From the NCBI GenBank assembly GCA_002352365.1, contig DEIJ01000002.1, positions 1 to 10,883 on the forward strand: a DNA stretch of 10,883 bases, in the 5' to 3' direction. Positions within the stretch are counted from its first letter, which is position 1. Each line of letters begins with the position of its first letter. Shown one piece after another: positions 1 through 6,332 of the stretch. The position numbers and the translations under genes are program-made. This DNA comes from Dehalococcoidia bacterium UBA2777 (GTDB taxonomy: Bacteria; Chloroflexota; Dehalococcoidia; UBA2247; UBA2777). Below the pieces are notes generated by a model. It was not told the origin of the DNA. It made no database searches and worked only from the letters and a program-made list of their open reading frames with translations.

Positions 1-118
1 CAGTTGGGATATGCTCGTTCCAATCTCTTTCAACAAATCTCCAGATTTGCTATGCGGATTGCCTGAAGCTGTTCTCTTTTATCCTTCAGGCTCATTCTTC
101 AATTAGTGAATAGAGTAG
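1..118. other. Window-edge non-coding stretch beyond the activase operon
   Basis: No gene can be supported here. All three plus-strand frames are open from the window edge for 20 to 40 codons, so the end of a converging plus-strand gene is possible. Frame 1 stops at TGA 64-66 and its last residues (SNLFQQISRFAMRIA) look mildly protein-like. The stretch contains two inverted repeats: a 7-bp dyad CAAATCT-CC-AGATTTG at 34-49 and the 8-bp hairpin at 61-91, listed separately. Confidence 0.4.
61..91. terminator. Hairpin downstream of the activase operon, possible bidirectional terminator
   Basis: GCCTGAAG (61-68) and CTTCAGGC (84-91) form a perfect 8-bp stem around a 15-base loop. It lies 27 bases past the stop of the last minus-strand gene, where a terminator is expected. 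Neither strand has a clear U-tract after the stem, so it is not a canonical intrinsic terminator. It may act as a transcript-end stabiliser or serve a converging gene to the left. The stem is directly visible; the role is inferred. Confidence 0.4.
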
Positions 119-1084
119 TCACTTGGTTGATGCTCTCTCCCACAGGTCACAACGCCCGCCCCAGCGAGCCAGCACTTTGCCATCGAGGAAGATCTGCACA
201 ATCTCGCACAAATTGGGGCAAGCCTTACACTCGAAAGAGGAGGTATGGAAACTGGCTTGGCTTATGCCAAAGCCCTTAAACTTCGTCCCATCCCCCCTTT
301 CCATTATCTGTTCATGAGCTAAAATCGCTGCCCCAATAGCTCCCATCACCTCATGATGGGGGGGGACAATGATCTTGGTGTTGAGGCTTTCTTCGAAGGC
401 TCTGACAATTCCCTGGTTGAATGCCACCCCCCCTTGAAACACTATGGGGGGCAAAATCTGCTTCCCTAAGCCGATGTTATTAAGGTAGTTGCGCACTAAA
501 GCCTGACACAGGCCATAGAGGATATCTTCGATGGAATGCCCCATCTGCTGCTTATGAATCATATCCGACTCAGCAAAGACAGTGCAGCGTCCGGCAATGC
601 GCGCCGGACTTTTGCTCTGCAGAGATCGCTCGCCGAATTCTTCAACCCTCATATCAAGCCGCAGCGCTTGGTGATCAATGAAGCTGCCAGTGCCTGCAGC
701 ACAAACCGTGTTCATGCCAAAATCAGTCACGATGCCATCACGCAGAATAATAATCTTGCTATCCTGCCCGCCGATCTCCATAATAGTCTTTGCTTCAGGG
801 ACATACTGTAAGGCAGCTACAGCTTGACTGGTGATCTCATTCTTTATCACATCAGCGCCGGCAATAACCCCGGCTAAATAGCGGGCACTGCCAGTGGTAC
901 CTATACCGCAAACTTCAATATCAGCAGGGAGTTTCTCCCTGATTTGCTTTAGCCCCTGCTGGACCATGGCAATAGGCTTTCCTTGGGTGCGCGAGTAAAG
1001 AGAGGTAATAAGCTGGTCATACCTGTCTAACACAGCAAATTTGGTAGTTACTGAGCCAACATCAATGCCAAAATAAACTTCCAT
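119..1084 (-). CDS. Acyl-CoA dehydratase activase, BadF/BadG/HgdC family ATPase
   Basis: This is an ASKHA-fold ATPase of the family that activates 2-hydroxyacyl-CoA dehydratases and benzoyl-CoA-reductase-type enzymes: a homodimer with one bridging [4Fe-4S] cluster injects an electron driven by ATP hydrolysis. The 321 residues show the phosphate motif GIDVGS (6-11), KNEITSQA (81-88), EIGGQDSK (103-110) and NTVCAAGTGSF with Cys128. AGRC with Cys167 and FQGGVAFN (217-224) follow. Cys128 and Cys167 match the two cluster ligands of HgdC. Beyond the usual core of about 260 residues is a tail with CKACPNLC (Cys286, 289, 293) and GGRC (Cys312), which may hold a second cluster. It is the third gene of a minus-strand operon, 11 bases after the preceding stop, with only a weak AAAAGAG ribosome site. 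The family call is firm. The substrate enzyme cannot be named, as none is encoded here. Confidence 0.93.
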   Translation of the reverse strand: MEVYFGIDVGSVTTKFAVLDRYDQLITSLYSRTQGKPIAMVQQGLKQIREKLPADIEVCGIGTTGSARYLAGVIAGADVIKNEITSQAVAALQYVPEAKTIMEIGGQDSKIIILRDGIVTDFGMNTVCAAGTGSFIDHQALRLDMRVEEFGERSLQSKSPARIAGRCTVFAESDMIHKQQMGHSIEDILYGLCQALVRNYLNNIGLGKQILPPIVFQGGVAFNQGIVRAFEESLNTKIIVPPHHEVMGAIGAAILAHEQIMERGDGTKFKGFGISQASFHTSSFECKACPNLCEIVQIFLDGKVLARWGGRCDLWERASTK

Positions 1085-1095
1085 CTCTTTTATGC

Positions 1096-2190
1096 TTATC
1101 GAATAGCAGCTCTCGTTTTCTGTCTGCGGCGGCGTTCCAAAAGGTCAACAAAGGCCTCTAGTCTGGTCATCATCCCCGCCTTGCCCATTTGTTCGTCGCA
1201 AATCAGGGTGAGCACGGGGATATTTTCGCGGGTTGTGGGCATGATATTTTGGGCGATAACCTCAGGCAGGCAAGTGAACGGAGCTACATGAACTATGCCA
1301 TCATAGTCTTGGGCATGGAGTACCTTCTCCCCGACCGATTCCCAGCCGTCTCCCCCAACATCCCGCTTGAGATAAGGCATAGCTGCCTGATGAACTTTCT
1401 TCCACTCATCTACTCCCAAGGGGTTAAGAAAGAAGCTGAATCTAATCCACCGCGAGAAGGAGATGGTCCGCTTTACCTCTACTCCCAACTTGCCCAACTC
1501 CACCTCAACATCCAGATTGGAGAAGGGTTCCAATACTACAAAAATCTCCCCTACAACACCTACTTTAAGAGGATTGGCCTTGTGGTCTTGGGGCACTTGG
1601 GCAAGAGCTTCAAAGTAATCCTTCTTAATCCGCTTGAGCGATGCACGGCCTGAAGTCTGGTCGATTTTATCGAGTGCTTCTTTGAGCAGTCGATTGGCAG
1701 TCCCCTTCTCCACTTCTATGGCGCGTACCTTCCGCACCGCCTTCTCTATTTCGTCTATAGCATTCAACTTAGCTATGGCGAAATGGAAAGCAGGGATAAC
1801 TTTGGACCATGGAGCATCATTGCTTAACCGCTTAAACAGCTTTAAAAAGCCCCAAAGCTTATTCTCCTCGGAGACAGAAAAATTTACCATTTCAAAATCG
1901 TAGCCTAGATCACGGATGATCTGTTCCTGTGTTCTGGCATAATAGCCCAATCGGCAGACACCAAAGCCTTGTGCCTGAAGAAGGGTATCTGCACCCAATT
2001 CACAAGATTCGATAAGATTGCCTAAGGTGAGCTTGAATGGCAGGCAAGCCCCCTCGGGAGAGTATTTGACGCCTAAGCTTAGCGTCTGCTTGCTATTCGG
2101 GGGCGGCACCACAAAGTCAACATTGAGTTCTTGGAAAAGTGATTTAATTGGGATATAGACATTGCCGGCATGAGGGAATCCTATGCGCAT
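1096..2190 (-). CDS. Acyl-CoA dehydratase activase-related protein (DUF2229/HgdB-like)
   Basis: Cytosolic protein of 364 residues in the group described as CoA-protein activase or activase-related, distantly similar to dehydratase subunit HgdB. It has an N-terminal FPHAGNVY segment, EGACLPFK (Cys49), GFGVCRLGYYA (Cys79), FTCLPEVIAQ (Cys307) and a C-terminal CDEQMGKAGMMTRLEAFVDLLERR (here named by its ends: Cys331 to Arg354). The spaced cysteines resemble those that bind an Fe-S cluster in HgdB-type folds. Biochemical function is not established for this family. The start is supported by GGAGGA (complement of 2201-2206) ten bases before ATG. The ATG overlaps the stop of the upstream gene by 10 bases, implying coupled translation. 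The C-terminal block is shared with the upstream gene product, so the two are paralogues. Confidence 0.8.
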   Translation of the reverse strand: MRIGFPHAGNVYIPIKSLFQELNVDFVVPPPNSKQTLSLGVKYSPEGACLPFKLTLGNLIESCELGADTLLQAQGFGVCRLGYYARTQEQIIRDLGYDFEMVNFSVSEENKLWGFLKLFKRLSNDAPWSKVIPAFHFAIAKLNAIDEIEKAVRKVRAIEVEKGTANRLLKEALDKIDQTSGRASLKRIKKDYFEALAQVPQDHKANPLKVGVVGEIFVVLEPFSNLDVEVELGKLGVEVKRTISFSRWIRFSFFLNPLGVDEWKKVHQAAMPYLKRDVGGDGWESVGEKVLHAQDYDGIVHVAPFTCLPEVIAQNIMPTTRENIPVLTLICDEQMGKAGMMTRLEAFVDLLERRRRQKTRAAIR

Positions 2191-3188
2191 TTTATCTTCT
2201 TCCTCCGCTGGATCATATCGAGGAAGGCCTCCAGTCGAGTAAGAAATCCTGTCTCAGCACTATGCTCATCGAGAGTAAGGAGCATAAAGGGTTTCTTGGA
2301 TCGCTTCTTAGCATAGCGTTGCACTATATCCACCATTAACGAATCAGGGCCACAGCCAAAGGCAACCACACCAATTACTCCATCAACCTCTCTCTCCAGA
2401 TAGTATCCTCCCGCCCCTACCACTTCATCATCATATGTCCAGTAAGGTCCTCCGGCAAGTTTAGTGACGAAAGCATCAAGTTCGCCTTTGTCTACCATCT
2501 CTGTGGTAAAAACTCTTGCCCCTGCCTCTTCAAGCCGAGGAAGAAGTCGATAATTAACATGCTCATCGTAGAGGAGATAGGGATGCCCAATGAGAGCAAT
2601 GTTGAAGGAGAAGTTCGATTTGCCTTCCCCTATCCCCCGTTCCCCCGCAGTGAACATCTCTTCCATTGCCTGGAGTGGTGTTTGGCCTCGGAGACACATT
2701 TGGGCTTGATAAGACTGGTGAGCCTGCCATGCTGCTTCACTTGCTTTCTTCACCTTGAGGGGATCCCAAGTGAAGTGGCGGCCTAATTTATAGATAGCTT
2801 GGTAAAGCTCACGCTTGCCTTTGTCGACATCGATATCTGGCTCAAGAATAGGAGGGCACTCTGGGACGGCTGCTTTGGTCATATCAGGTAAGCCAAGAAA
2901 TTTGGAGCAATTATGAATCCTCTTCTCCATACTACGGATAGCAGGGACAAACATGTAATCGCACTTGCCTACCAGAGAGAGAACATGCCCCATGAAAACC
3001 TTTACCGGAAGGCAAGTTTCAGCTACTACCCGGGAAGAGCCGGCAGCGAGCACTTGCCTATTGGTTGGCGATGAAAGCACAACTTGCGCTCCTAGATGCT
3101 CGAAGAAGGTCTTCCACATAGGGTAATATTCATAATAAAGCAAAGCCCTAGGGATGCCTATTCGAGGCCTTTGTCTTATCTCTTTCAT
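2181..3188 (-). CDS. DUF2229 protein, acyl-CoA dehydratase activase-associated
   Basis: First gene of the minus-strand operon, 335 residues. The N-terminus IGIPRALLYYEYYPMWKTFF (9-28) followed by LGAQVVLS is the hallmark of DUF2229. Further conserved pieces are ETCLPVK (Cys59), a segment around IHNCSKF (Cys94), FGCGPDS (Cys279) and TLDEHSAETGFLTRLEAF (305-322). In many anaerobes this domain is fused to tandem activase domains in one giant protein; here it stands alone beside a separate activase gene. A cluster held by Cys59, Cys94 and Cys279 is an inference. The ATG at 3186-3188 lacks a good Shine-Dalgarno (the nearest GGAG is about 20 bases upstream) and no alternative in-frame ATG/GTG/TTG lies close by. 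The exact start is therefore less certain than the gene itself. Confidence 0.82.
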   Translation of the reverse strand: MKEIRQRPRIGIPRALLYYEYYPMWKTFFEHLGAQVVLSSPTNRQVLAAGSSRVVAETCLPVKVFMGHVLSLVGKCDYMFVPAIRSMEKRIHNCSKFLGLPDMTKAAVPECPPILEPDIDVDKGKRELYQAIYKLGRHFTWDPLKVKKASEAAWQAHQSYQAQMCLRGQTPLQAMEEMFTAGERGIGEGKSNFSFNIALIGHPYLLYDEHVNYRLLPRLEEAGARVFTTEMVDKGELDAFVTKLAGGPYWTYDDEVVGAGGYYLEREVDGVIGVVAFGCGPDSLMVDIVQRYAKKRSKKPFMLLTLDEHSAETGFLTRLEAFLDMIQRRKKIKCA

Positions 3189-3200
3189 GGGAGTTATGCT

Positions 3201-3228
3201 TTTACACGCTCCGCTTTGCCTCTATAAT
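3201..3228 (+). promoter_or_regulatory. Candidate sigma-70 promoter for gltX-trx
   Basis: TTTACA (3201-3206), a 16-base spacer and a perfect TATAAT (3223-3228) match the sigma-70 consensus well. Initiation near 3235 would fall inside a TC repeat (3228-3240) and give a leader of about 260 bases before gltX. This start lies within the predicted leader of the minus-strand operon, so the two transcripts would overlap by about 35 bases. Confidence 0.5.
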
Positions 3229-3275
3229 CTCTCTCTCTCTTTACCCCCGGCATCAATATGCTAAGCTATCTATTT

Positions 3276-3304
3276 AGTATAATTTAAGTGCGACACAATA
3301 GCAA
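3276..3304 (-). promoter_or_regulatory. Candidate sigma-70 promoter for the activase operon
   Basis: On the minus strand, TTGCTA (complement of 3299-3304) and TATACT (complement of 3276-3281) are separated by 17 bases. Transcription would start near 3269, leaving a leader of about 80 bases before the ATG at 3188. The -10 overlaps a plus-strand TATAAT at 3278-3283 that has no acceptable -35. Confidence 0.45.
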
Positions 3305-3369
3305 ACTCATTGATAATCTATACCATGTCTTCAAATGCTTCTATTTTAAGACTTGATTTCCTTCTCGAC

Positions 3370-3429
3370 AAGTACCCTAGGCCGCCATTGGCTTAGAGAG
3401 GGGAGATGTGGTAAGCTAACTTAGTACTT
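3370..3429 (+). ncRNA. Possible structured leader RNA (three-way junction) before gltX
   Basis: Three nested pairings can be drawn. P1 is AAGTAC (3370-3375) with GTACTT (3424-3429). P2 is CTAGGCC (3377-3383) with GGCTTAG (3390-3396), 7 bp including one G-U. P3 is TAAG (3412-3415) with CTTA (3420-3423). P2 starts one base after P1, and P3 abuts the closing strand of P1, so the helices could stack. No known riboswitch class is recognised. The pairings are visible; that they form or regulate is inference. Confidence 0.3.
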
Positions 3430-3437
3430 CACGGGGC

Positions 3438-3484
3438 CCCGAAAATTGGAAAAATGAATCTGGGCTCCCAAATACGGGTTTTTT
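3438..3484 (+). terminator. Terminator-like hairpin with T6 directly before the gltX ribosome site
   Basis: CCCG (3438-3441) can pair with CGGG (3475-3478), and TTGG (3446-3449) with CCAA (3468-3471), across a small internal loop. Six T's follow at 3479-3484. This resembles an imperfect intrinsic terminator. It ends one base before the AGGGG Shine-Dalgarno of gltX, so it could attenuate transcription or limit initiation. CCCCG also belongs to the palindrome CGGGGCCCCG (3432-3441), which would compete. The stems are short, so confidence is low. Confidence 0.3.
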
Positions 3485-3495
3485 AGGGGTAATCG

Positions 3496-4980
3496 ATGAC
3501 TTGCTATGGCAGCCAGTTGGTGCGGGTGCGCTATGCCCCCAGCCCCACTGGCTATCCCCATGTGGGTAATATCAGGACTGCCTTATTTAATTGGCTCTTT
3601 GCCAGGCACTGCGGGGGTAGTTTCATCTTGCGTATCGAGGATACCGATGTGGCTAGAAGGGTTGAGGGGGCTACTGAGGATATCCTCGACAGTCTGCGTT
3701 GGCTAGGGTTAGACTGGGATGAAGGTCCAGCGGTAGGGGGCAACTATGGGCCTTATTTTCAGTCGCAACGCGCTAAAGTATACCGCCCTATTGGTCAACA
3801 CTTGGTTAGGGAAGGGTATGCCTATCCTTGTTATTGTACCCCAGAGCGCCTAGCCCAGATGCGTGCCGAGCAGGTGCGTAGTAAGCAACCCCCAGGCTAC
3901 GATCGTCGCTGTCGGAATTTGAGCAGCAAAGAGCGTGCTCAATTTGAGGCGGAAGGAATTCCTCCGGTAATTCGCTTTAAGATACCTATTGAGGGGCAAA
4001 CTAGGTTTTATGACCTAATTCGAGGAGAGATAGTCTTTGATAACAAAACATTAGACGATTTTGTTTTGCTGAAATCAGATGGCTATCCTACCTATCACCT
4101 CGCCAGTGTAATCGATGATCACCTAATGCAGATCACGCATGTTCTCCGTGCTGATGAATGGCTAGCTAGCACCCCACGCCATATCTTGCTTTATCATGCC
4201 TTGGGTTGGGAGCCACCACAATTTGCCCATTTACCCATAATTTTGGGCCCAGATCGAGCTAAGTTAAGCAAGCGCCACGGTACTACCTCACTTATAGAGT
4301 ATCGAGAGCGAGGATATCTGCCTGAGGCCATGGTCAACTTCCTGGCTCTGCTTGGCTGGTCGCTAGATGATAAGACGGAGATAATCAGCCGAGAGGAGTT
4401 GATACACCACTTTTCTCTGGAACGCCTCAGCAAGACAGCAGCTATTTTCAATATAGACAAGCTCAGTTGGATGAATGGGGTCTACATCCGCCAGTTAGAT
4501 ATAGATGACCTCACCCAAAGAGCCATATCTTTCCTGGAGAAGGGTTTACCTTGCCAAGTTGACCGCCCTATTTCTCAAGATTATGTTCATCAAATAATGC
4601 CTCTAATCCAGGAGCGAGCCAAGTCATTGGGCGAGATACCACAGTTGGTAGACTTCTTCTTCGTCAATGAGCTTGACTATAATACCCACCTGCTGCTAGG
4701 TAAAGGCATGAGTAGGGAGACAGCCACTAGAGCATTGGCTGCTGCCCAAGAGAGACTTGGAATGCTAGACCCCTTCGACCCTGCTTCTGTGGAGGCTTTG
4801 CTTCGCCCCCTGAGCCAAGAGCTAGGGCTGAAGACAGGGGAATTCTTTGGCTTGCTGCGAGTGGCAACTACAGGGCGCACTGCTGCCCCTCCCTTGTTCC
4901 ACACTATGGCAGTCCTGGGTAAGGAGAGATGCCAAAAACGGATCAAGATAGCCCTGGCCAAGCTACATAGTAACTTCTAG
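3496..4980 (+). CDS. gltX: Glutamyl-tRNA synthetase
   Basis: Class Ic synthetase, 494 residues, the usual bacterial length. It joins glutamate to tRNA(Glu) with ATP in the cytosol. The Rossmann catalytic domain opens with APSPTGYPHVGN (14-25), the HIGH-type motif, and contains RIEDTD (46-51). A cysteine site CYC (112-114) with YDRRC (Cys139) resembles the zinc site of zinc-bearing family members. DEWLASTPRH (220-229) and KLSKRHG (256-262), the KMSKS motif, follow. The helical anticodon-binding region runs from about residue 330 to the end. The start is chosen because AGGGG (3485-3489) lies six bases before ATG and the catalytic motif sits at the right distance. Whether it also charges tRNA(Gln) cannot be judged from motifs alone. 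It is followed after 11 bases by a thioredoxin gene, likely in the same transcript. Confidence 0.97.
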   Translation: MTCYGSQLVRVRYAPSPTGYPHVGNIRTALFNWLFARHCGGSFILRIEDTDVARRVEGATEDILDSLRWLGLDWDEGPAVGGNYGPYFQSQRAKVYRPIGQHLVREGYAYPCYCTPERLAQMRAEQVRSKQPPGYDRRCRNLSSKERAQFEAEGIPPVIRFKIPIEGQTRFYDLIRGEIVFDNKTLDDFVLLKSDGYPTYHLASVIDDHLMQITHVLRADEWLASTPRHILLYHALGWEPPQFAHLPIILGPDRAKLSKRHGTTSLIEYRERGYLPEAMVNFLALLGWSLDDKTEIISREELIHHFSLERLSKTAAIFNIDKLSWMNGVYIRQLDIDDLTQRAISFLEKGLPCQVDRPISQDYVHQIMPLIQERAKSLGEIPQLVDFFFVNELDYNTHLLLGKGMSRETATRALAAAQERLGMLDPFDPASVEALLRPLSQELGLKTGEFFGLLRVATTGRTAAPPLFHTMAVLGKERCQKRIKIALAKLHSNF

Positions 4981-4991
4981 AAAGGCAGGTT

Positions 4992-5321
4992 ATGGCTAAG
5001 TCAATAGATGTGGATCAAAATAATTTCGCTGAGGTTGTCCTTAAATCAAAAATACCCGTGCTGGTGGATTTTGGGGCTCACTGGTGTGCCCCATGTCGCG
5101 CCATAGCCCCAGTTATGGATCAGCTCGCCGAGGAATACCGGGGCAAAGTAAATGTAGCTCGGGTAAACGTGGATGAAAGCCTTCAGCTTGCAGCCAAGTA
5201 TAACATCATGAGCATTCCCTCAGTGATGATATTCAGGGACGGGAAGATAGTGAGACAGCTTGTTGGCCTTAAGCCAAAGAATGAGTTTAAACGGGCATTA
5301 GATAATCTTTTGAGGGGATAA
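4992..5321 (+). CDS. trxA: Thioredoxin
   Basis: Classical single-domain thioredoxin of 109 residues, the standard length, with no signal peptide, so cytosolic. It reduces protein disulfides through the pair Cys32/Cys35. Visible features are the buried Asp26, the active site WCAPC (31-35, with Ala in place of the common Gly), the cis-proline in SIPSV at Pro76, and the C-terminal GLKP turn. All lie at the positions known from E. coli thioredoxin. The start has AAAGG (4981-4985) six bases upstream. The gene follows gltX after 11 bases and has no promoter of its own that I can see. No thioredoxin reductase is in the window. In an anaerobe it may serve enzymes with sensitive cysteines, but that link is inference. 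Confidence 0.95.
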   Translation: MAKSIDVDQNNFAEVVLKSKIPVLVDFGAHWCAPCRAIAPVMDQLAEEYRGKVNVARVNVDESLQLAAKYNIMSIPSVMIFRDGKIVRQLVGLKPKNEFKRALDNLLRG

Positions 5322-5414
5322 TAGGCCGGCATCACTGCTCACTTCGGTCTGCTGCTCGGGTTACCATGGCTAAATTATGGAAGCACCCACAGGCTCCGCA
5401 GTTGACTTTCCCAG

Positions 5415-5444
5415 TGGTATAATAGATATCCAGGAGGGGGTGAA
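5415..5444 (+). promoter_or_regulatory. Extended -10 promoter and strong Shine-Dalgarno for the racemase-led operon
   Basis: TGGTATAAT (5415-5423) is a TGn-TATAAT extended -10 element, which can work with a poor -35. The TTGACT at 5402-5407 is only 10 bases away and too close to act as its -35. AGGAGG (5432-5437) follows seven bases before the GTG start and decides that start. The leader would be only about 15 bases. It lies in a 123-base gap after the thioredoxin gene that is otherwise featureless. Confidence 0.5.
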
Positions 5445-6251
5445 GTGACCAGAATATGTTATGTCAACATCAATACCGAGGAGGTATCCGGCCCTTACCT
5501 GTCCATAGTGGAAAAGGTGTTCCAAAAAGTAGCCGCGCCGGACACAGAGATTGGTATCAAGTCAGTGGAGCCAGGGTTAAACAGAGTCTATGACCTAGGG
5601 TATTATTACCTCTCGTTCCTGAATAAGCGACAGATTGTGGAGAGGGTCATTGAAGCAGATAAAGAGGGATATGATGCTGCTATAGTAGGCTGTTTTTTGG
5701 ACCCTGGCGTTCGCGAGGCAAGAGCTATAGCCAGCATACCGGTAGTTGGGTTGGGTGAATCAACCATGCACCTCGCCTGCCTACTGGGGCGTCAATTTGC
5801 CGTGGTCACGGTGAACGAGCGCACACTTATTTCTGAGATGGAAGCGGAAATCAAAATGTACGGTTTAAGGGATTGTGCCATCTCAAATGCGGTGAGAGGG
5901 ATTTCCCTATCAGAGAAGGAAGTATTCACCAGAGGAATGCAGGAGCCAGGAATAGTGGCCTCAGATATCCTGGACAAGGCCAAGAAGTGTGTTGACGAGG
6001 GAGCTGATGTGGTAGTTGTGGGGTGCAATGGACTCGGCCCCTTATGCACTATATCCGGTGTGGTCGAGGTTGAAGAAGTCCATGCACCTATTTTGGACTG
6101 CGTATCAATCGCTGTTAAGATGGCAGAGACTATCGTTGACCTCAGGAAGAGGCTGGGAGTGCCAGCAGTAAGTAGGGCGGGGATTTACGCCTTGCCTAGA
6201 GAGAAAGACATTAAACGAGTTAGAGGTATCTTCGGATTGAAAGTGGATTGA
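5445..6251 (+). CDS. Asp/Glu/hydantoin racemase family protein
   Basis: A 268-residue cytosolic protein with the two-lobed racemase fold of the Asp/Glu/hydantoin racemase superfamily. Members invert the alpha carbon of amino acids or hydantoins using two cysteines as acid/base pair. Both are visible in symmetric settings: VGCFLDPG with Cys83 and VVGCNGLGPL with Cys194. IPVVGLGEST (98-107) and the late APILDCVSIAVKMAE (214-228) also fit. The spacing of the cysteines (about 110 residues) matches hydantoin racemases such as HyuA more closely than glutamate racemase, which is also recognised by different flanking motifs. The substrate cannot be assigned. Translation starts at GTG with an excellent AGGAGG seven bases upstream. 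The gene leads a run with the SbcD/SbcC-like genes after an 81-base gap, and no hydantoinase or peptidoglycan gene is nearby. Confidence 0.85.
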   Translation: MTRICYVNINTEEVSGPYLSIVEKVFQKVAAPDTEIGIKSVEPGLNRVYDLGYYYLSFLNKRQIVERVIEADKEGYDAAIVGCFLDPGVREARAIASIPVVGLGESTMHLACLLGRQFAVVTVNERTLISEMEAEIKMYGLRDCAISNAVRGISLSEKEVFTRGMQEPGIVASDILDKAKKCVDEGADVVVVGCNGLGPLCTISGVVEVEEVHAPILDCVSIAVKMAETIVDLRKRLGVPAVSRAGIYALPREKDIKRVRGIFGLKVD

Positions 6252-6332
6252 TCCCTTTCTAAATCATCCATATAAGCTAACAGCCCACGGCCAATAGCTA
6301 TTTTAGCTGTCGACGGTAGTAAGAAGCTTGTC

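Larger units (their letters stand above)
3189..3495. other. Divergent intergenic region with structured leader
   Basis: About 300 bases between the divergent starts, with no supportable coding region. It holds the two candidate promoters, a 13-base TC run at 3228-3240, an AT-rich middle (about 3270-3360), and the inverted repeats at 3370-3429 and 3438-3484 described separately. No T-box consensus was found although the downstream gene is an aminoacyl-tRNA synthetase. Confidence 0.6.

Noticed and set aside
1189..1653. 154-codon plus-strand open frame
   Set aside because: It lies entirely antisense to the well-supported activase-related gene at 1096-2190, and its protein has no recognisable motif.
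3235..3495. T-box riboswitch ahead of gltX
   Set aside because: The only similar piece is TGTGGTAAGC near 3407-3416. It does not match the conserved TGGNACCGCG core, and no specifier stem is evident.
5402..5423. TTGACT plus TATAAT as a standard promoter
   Set aside because: The spacer is only 10 bases, far below 16-18. The TATAAT was kept as an extended -10 because of its TGG prefix.
6296..6308. Hairpin AGCTA-TTT-TAGCT between the racemase and SbcD-like genes
   Set aside because: The stem is only 5 bp, AT-rich and without a T-tract. It is too weak to call a terminator, and the two genes may still be co-transcribed.
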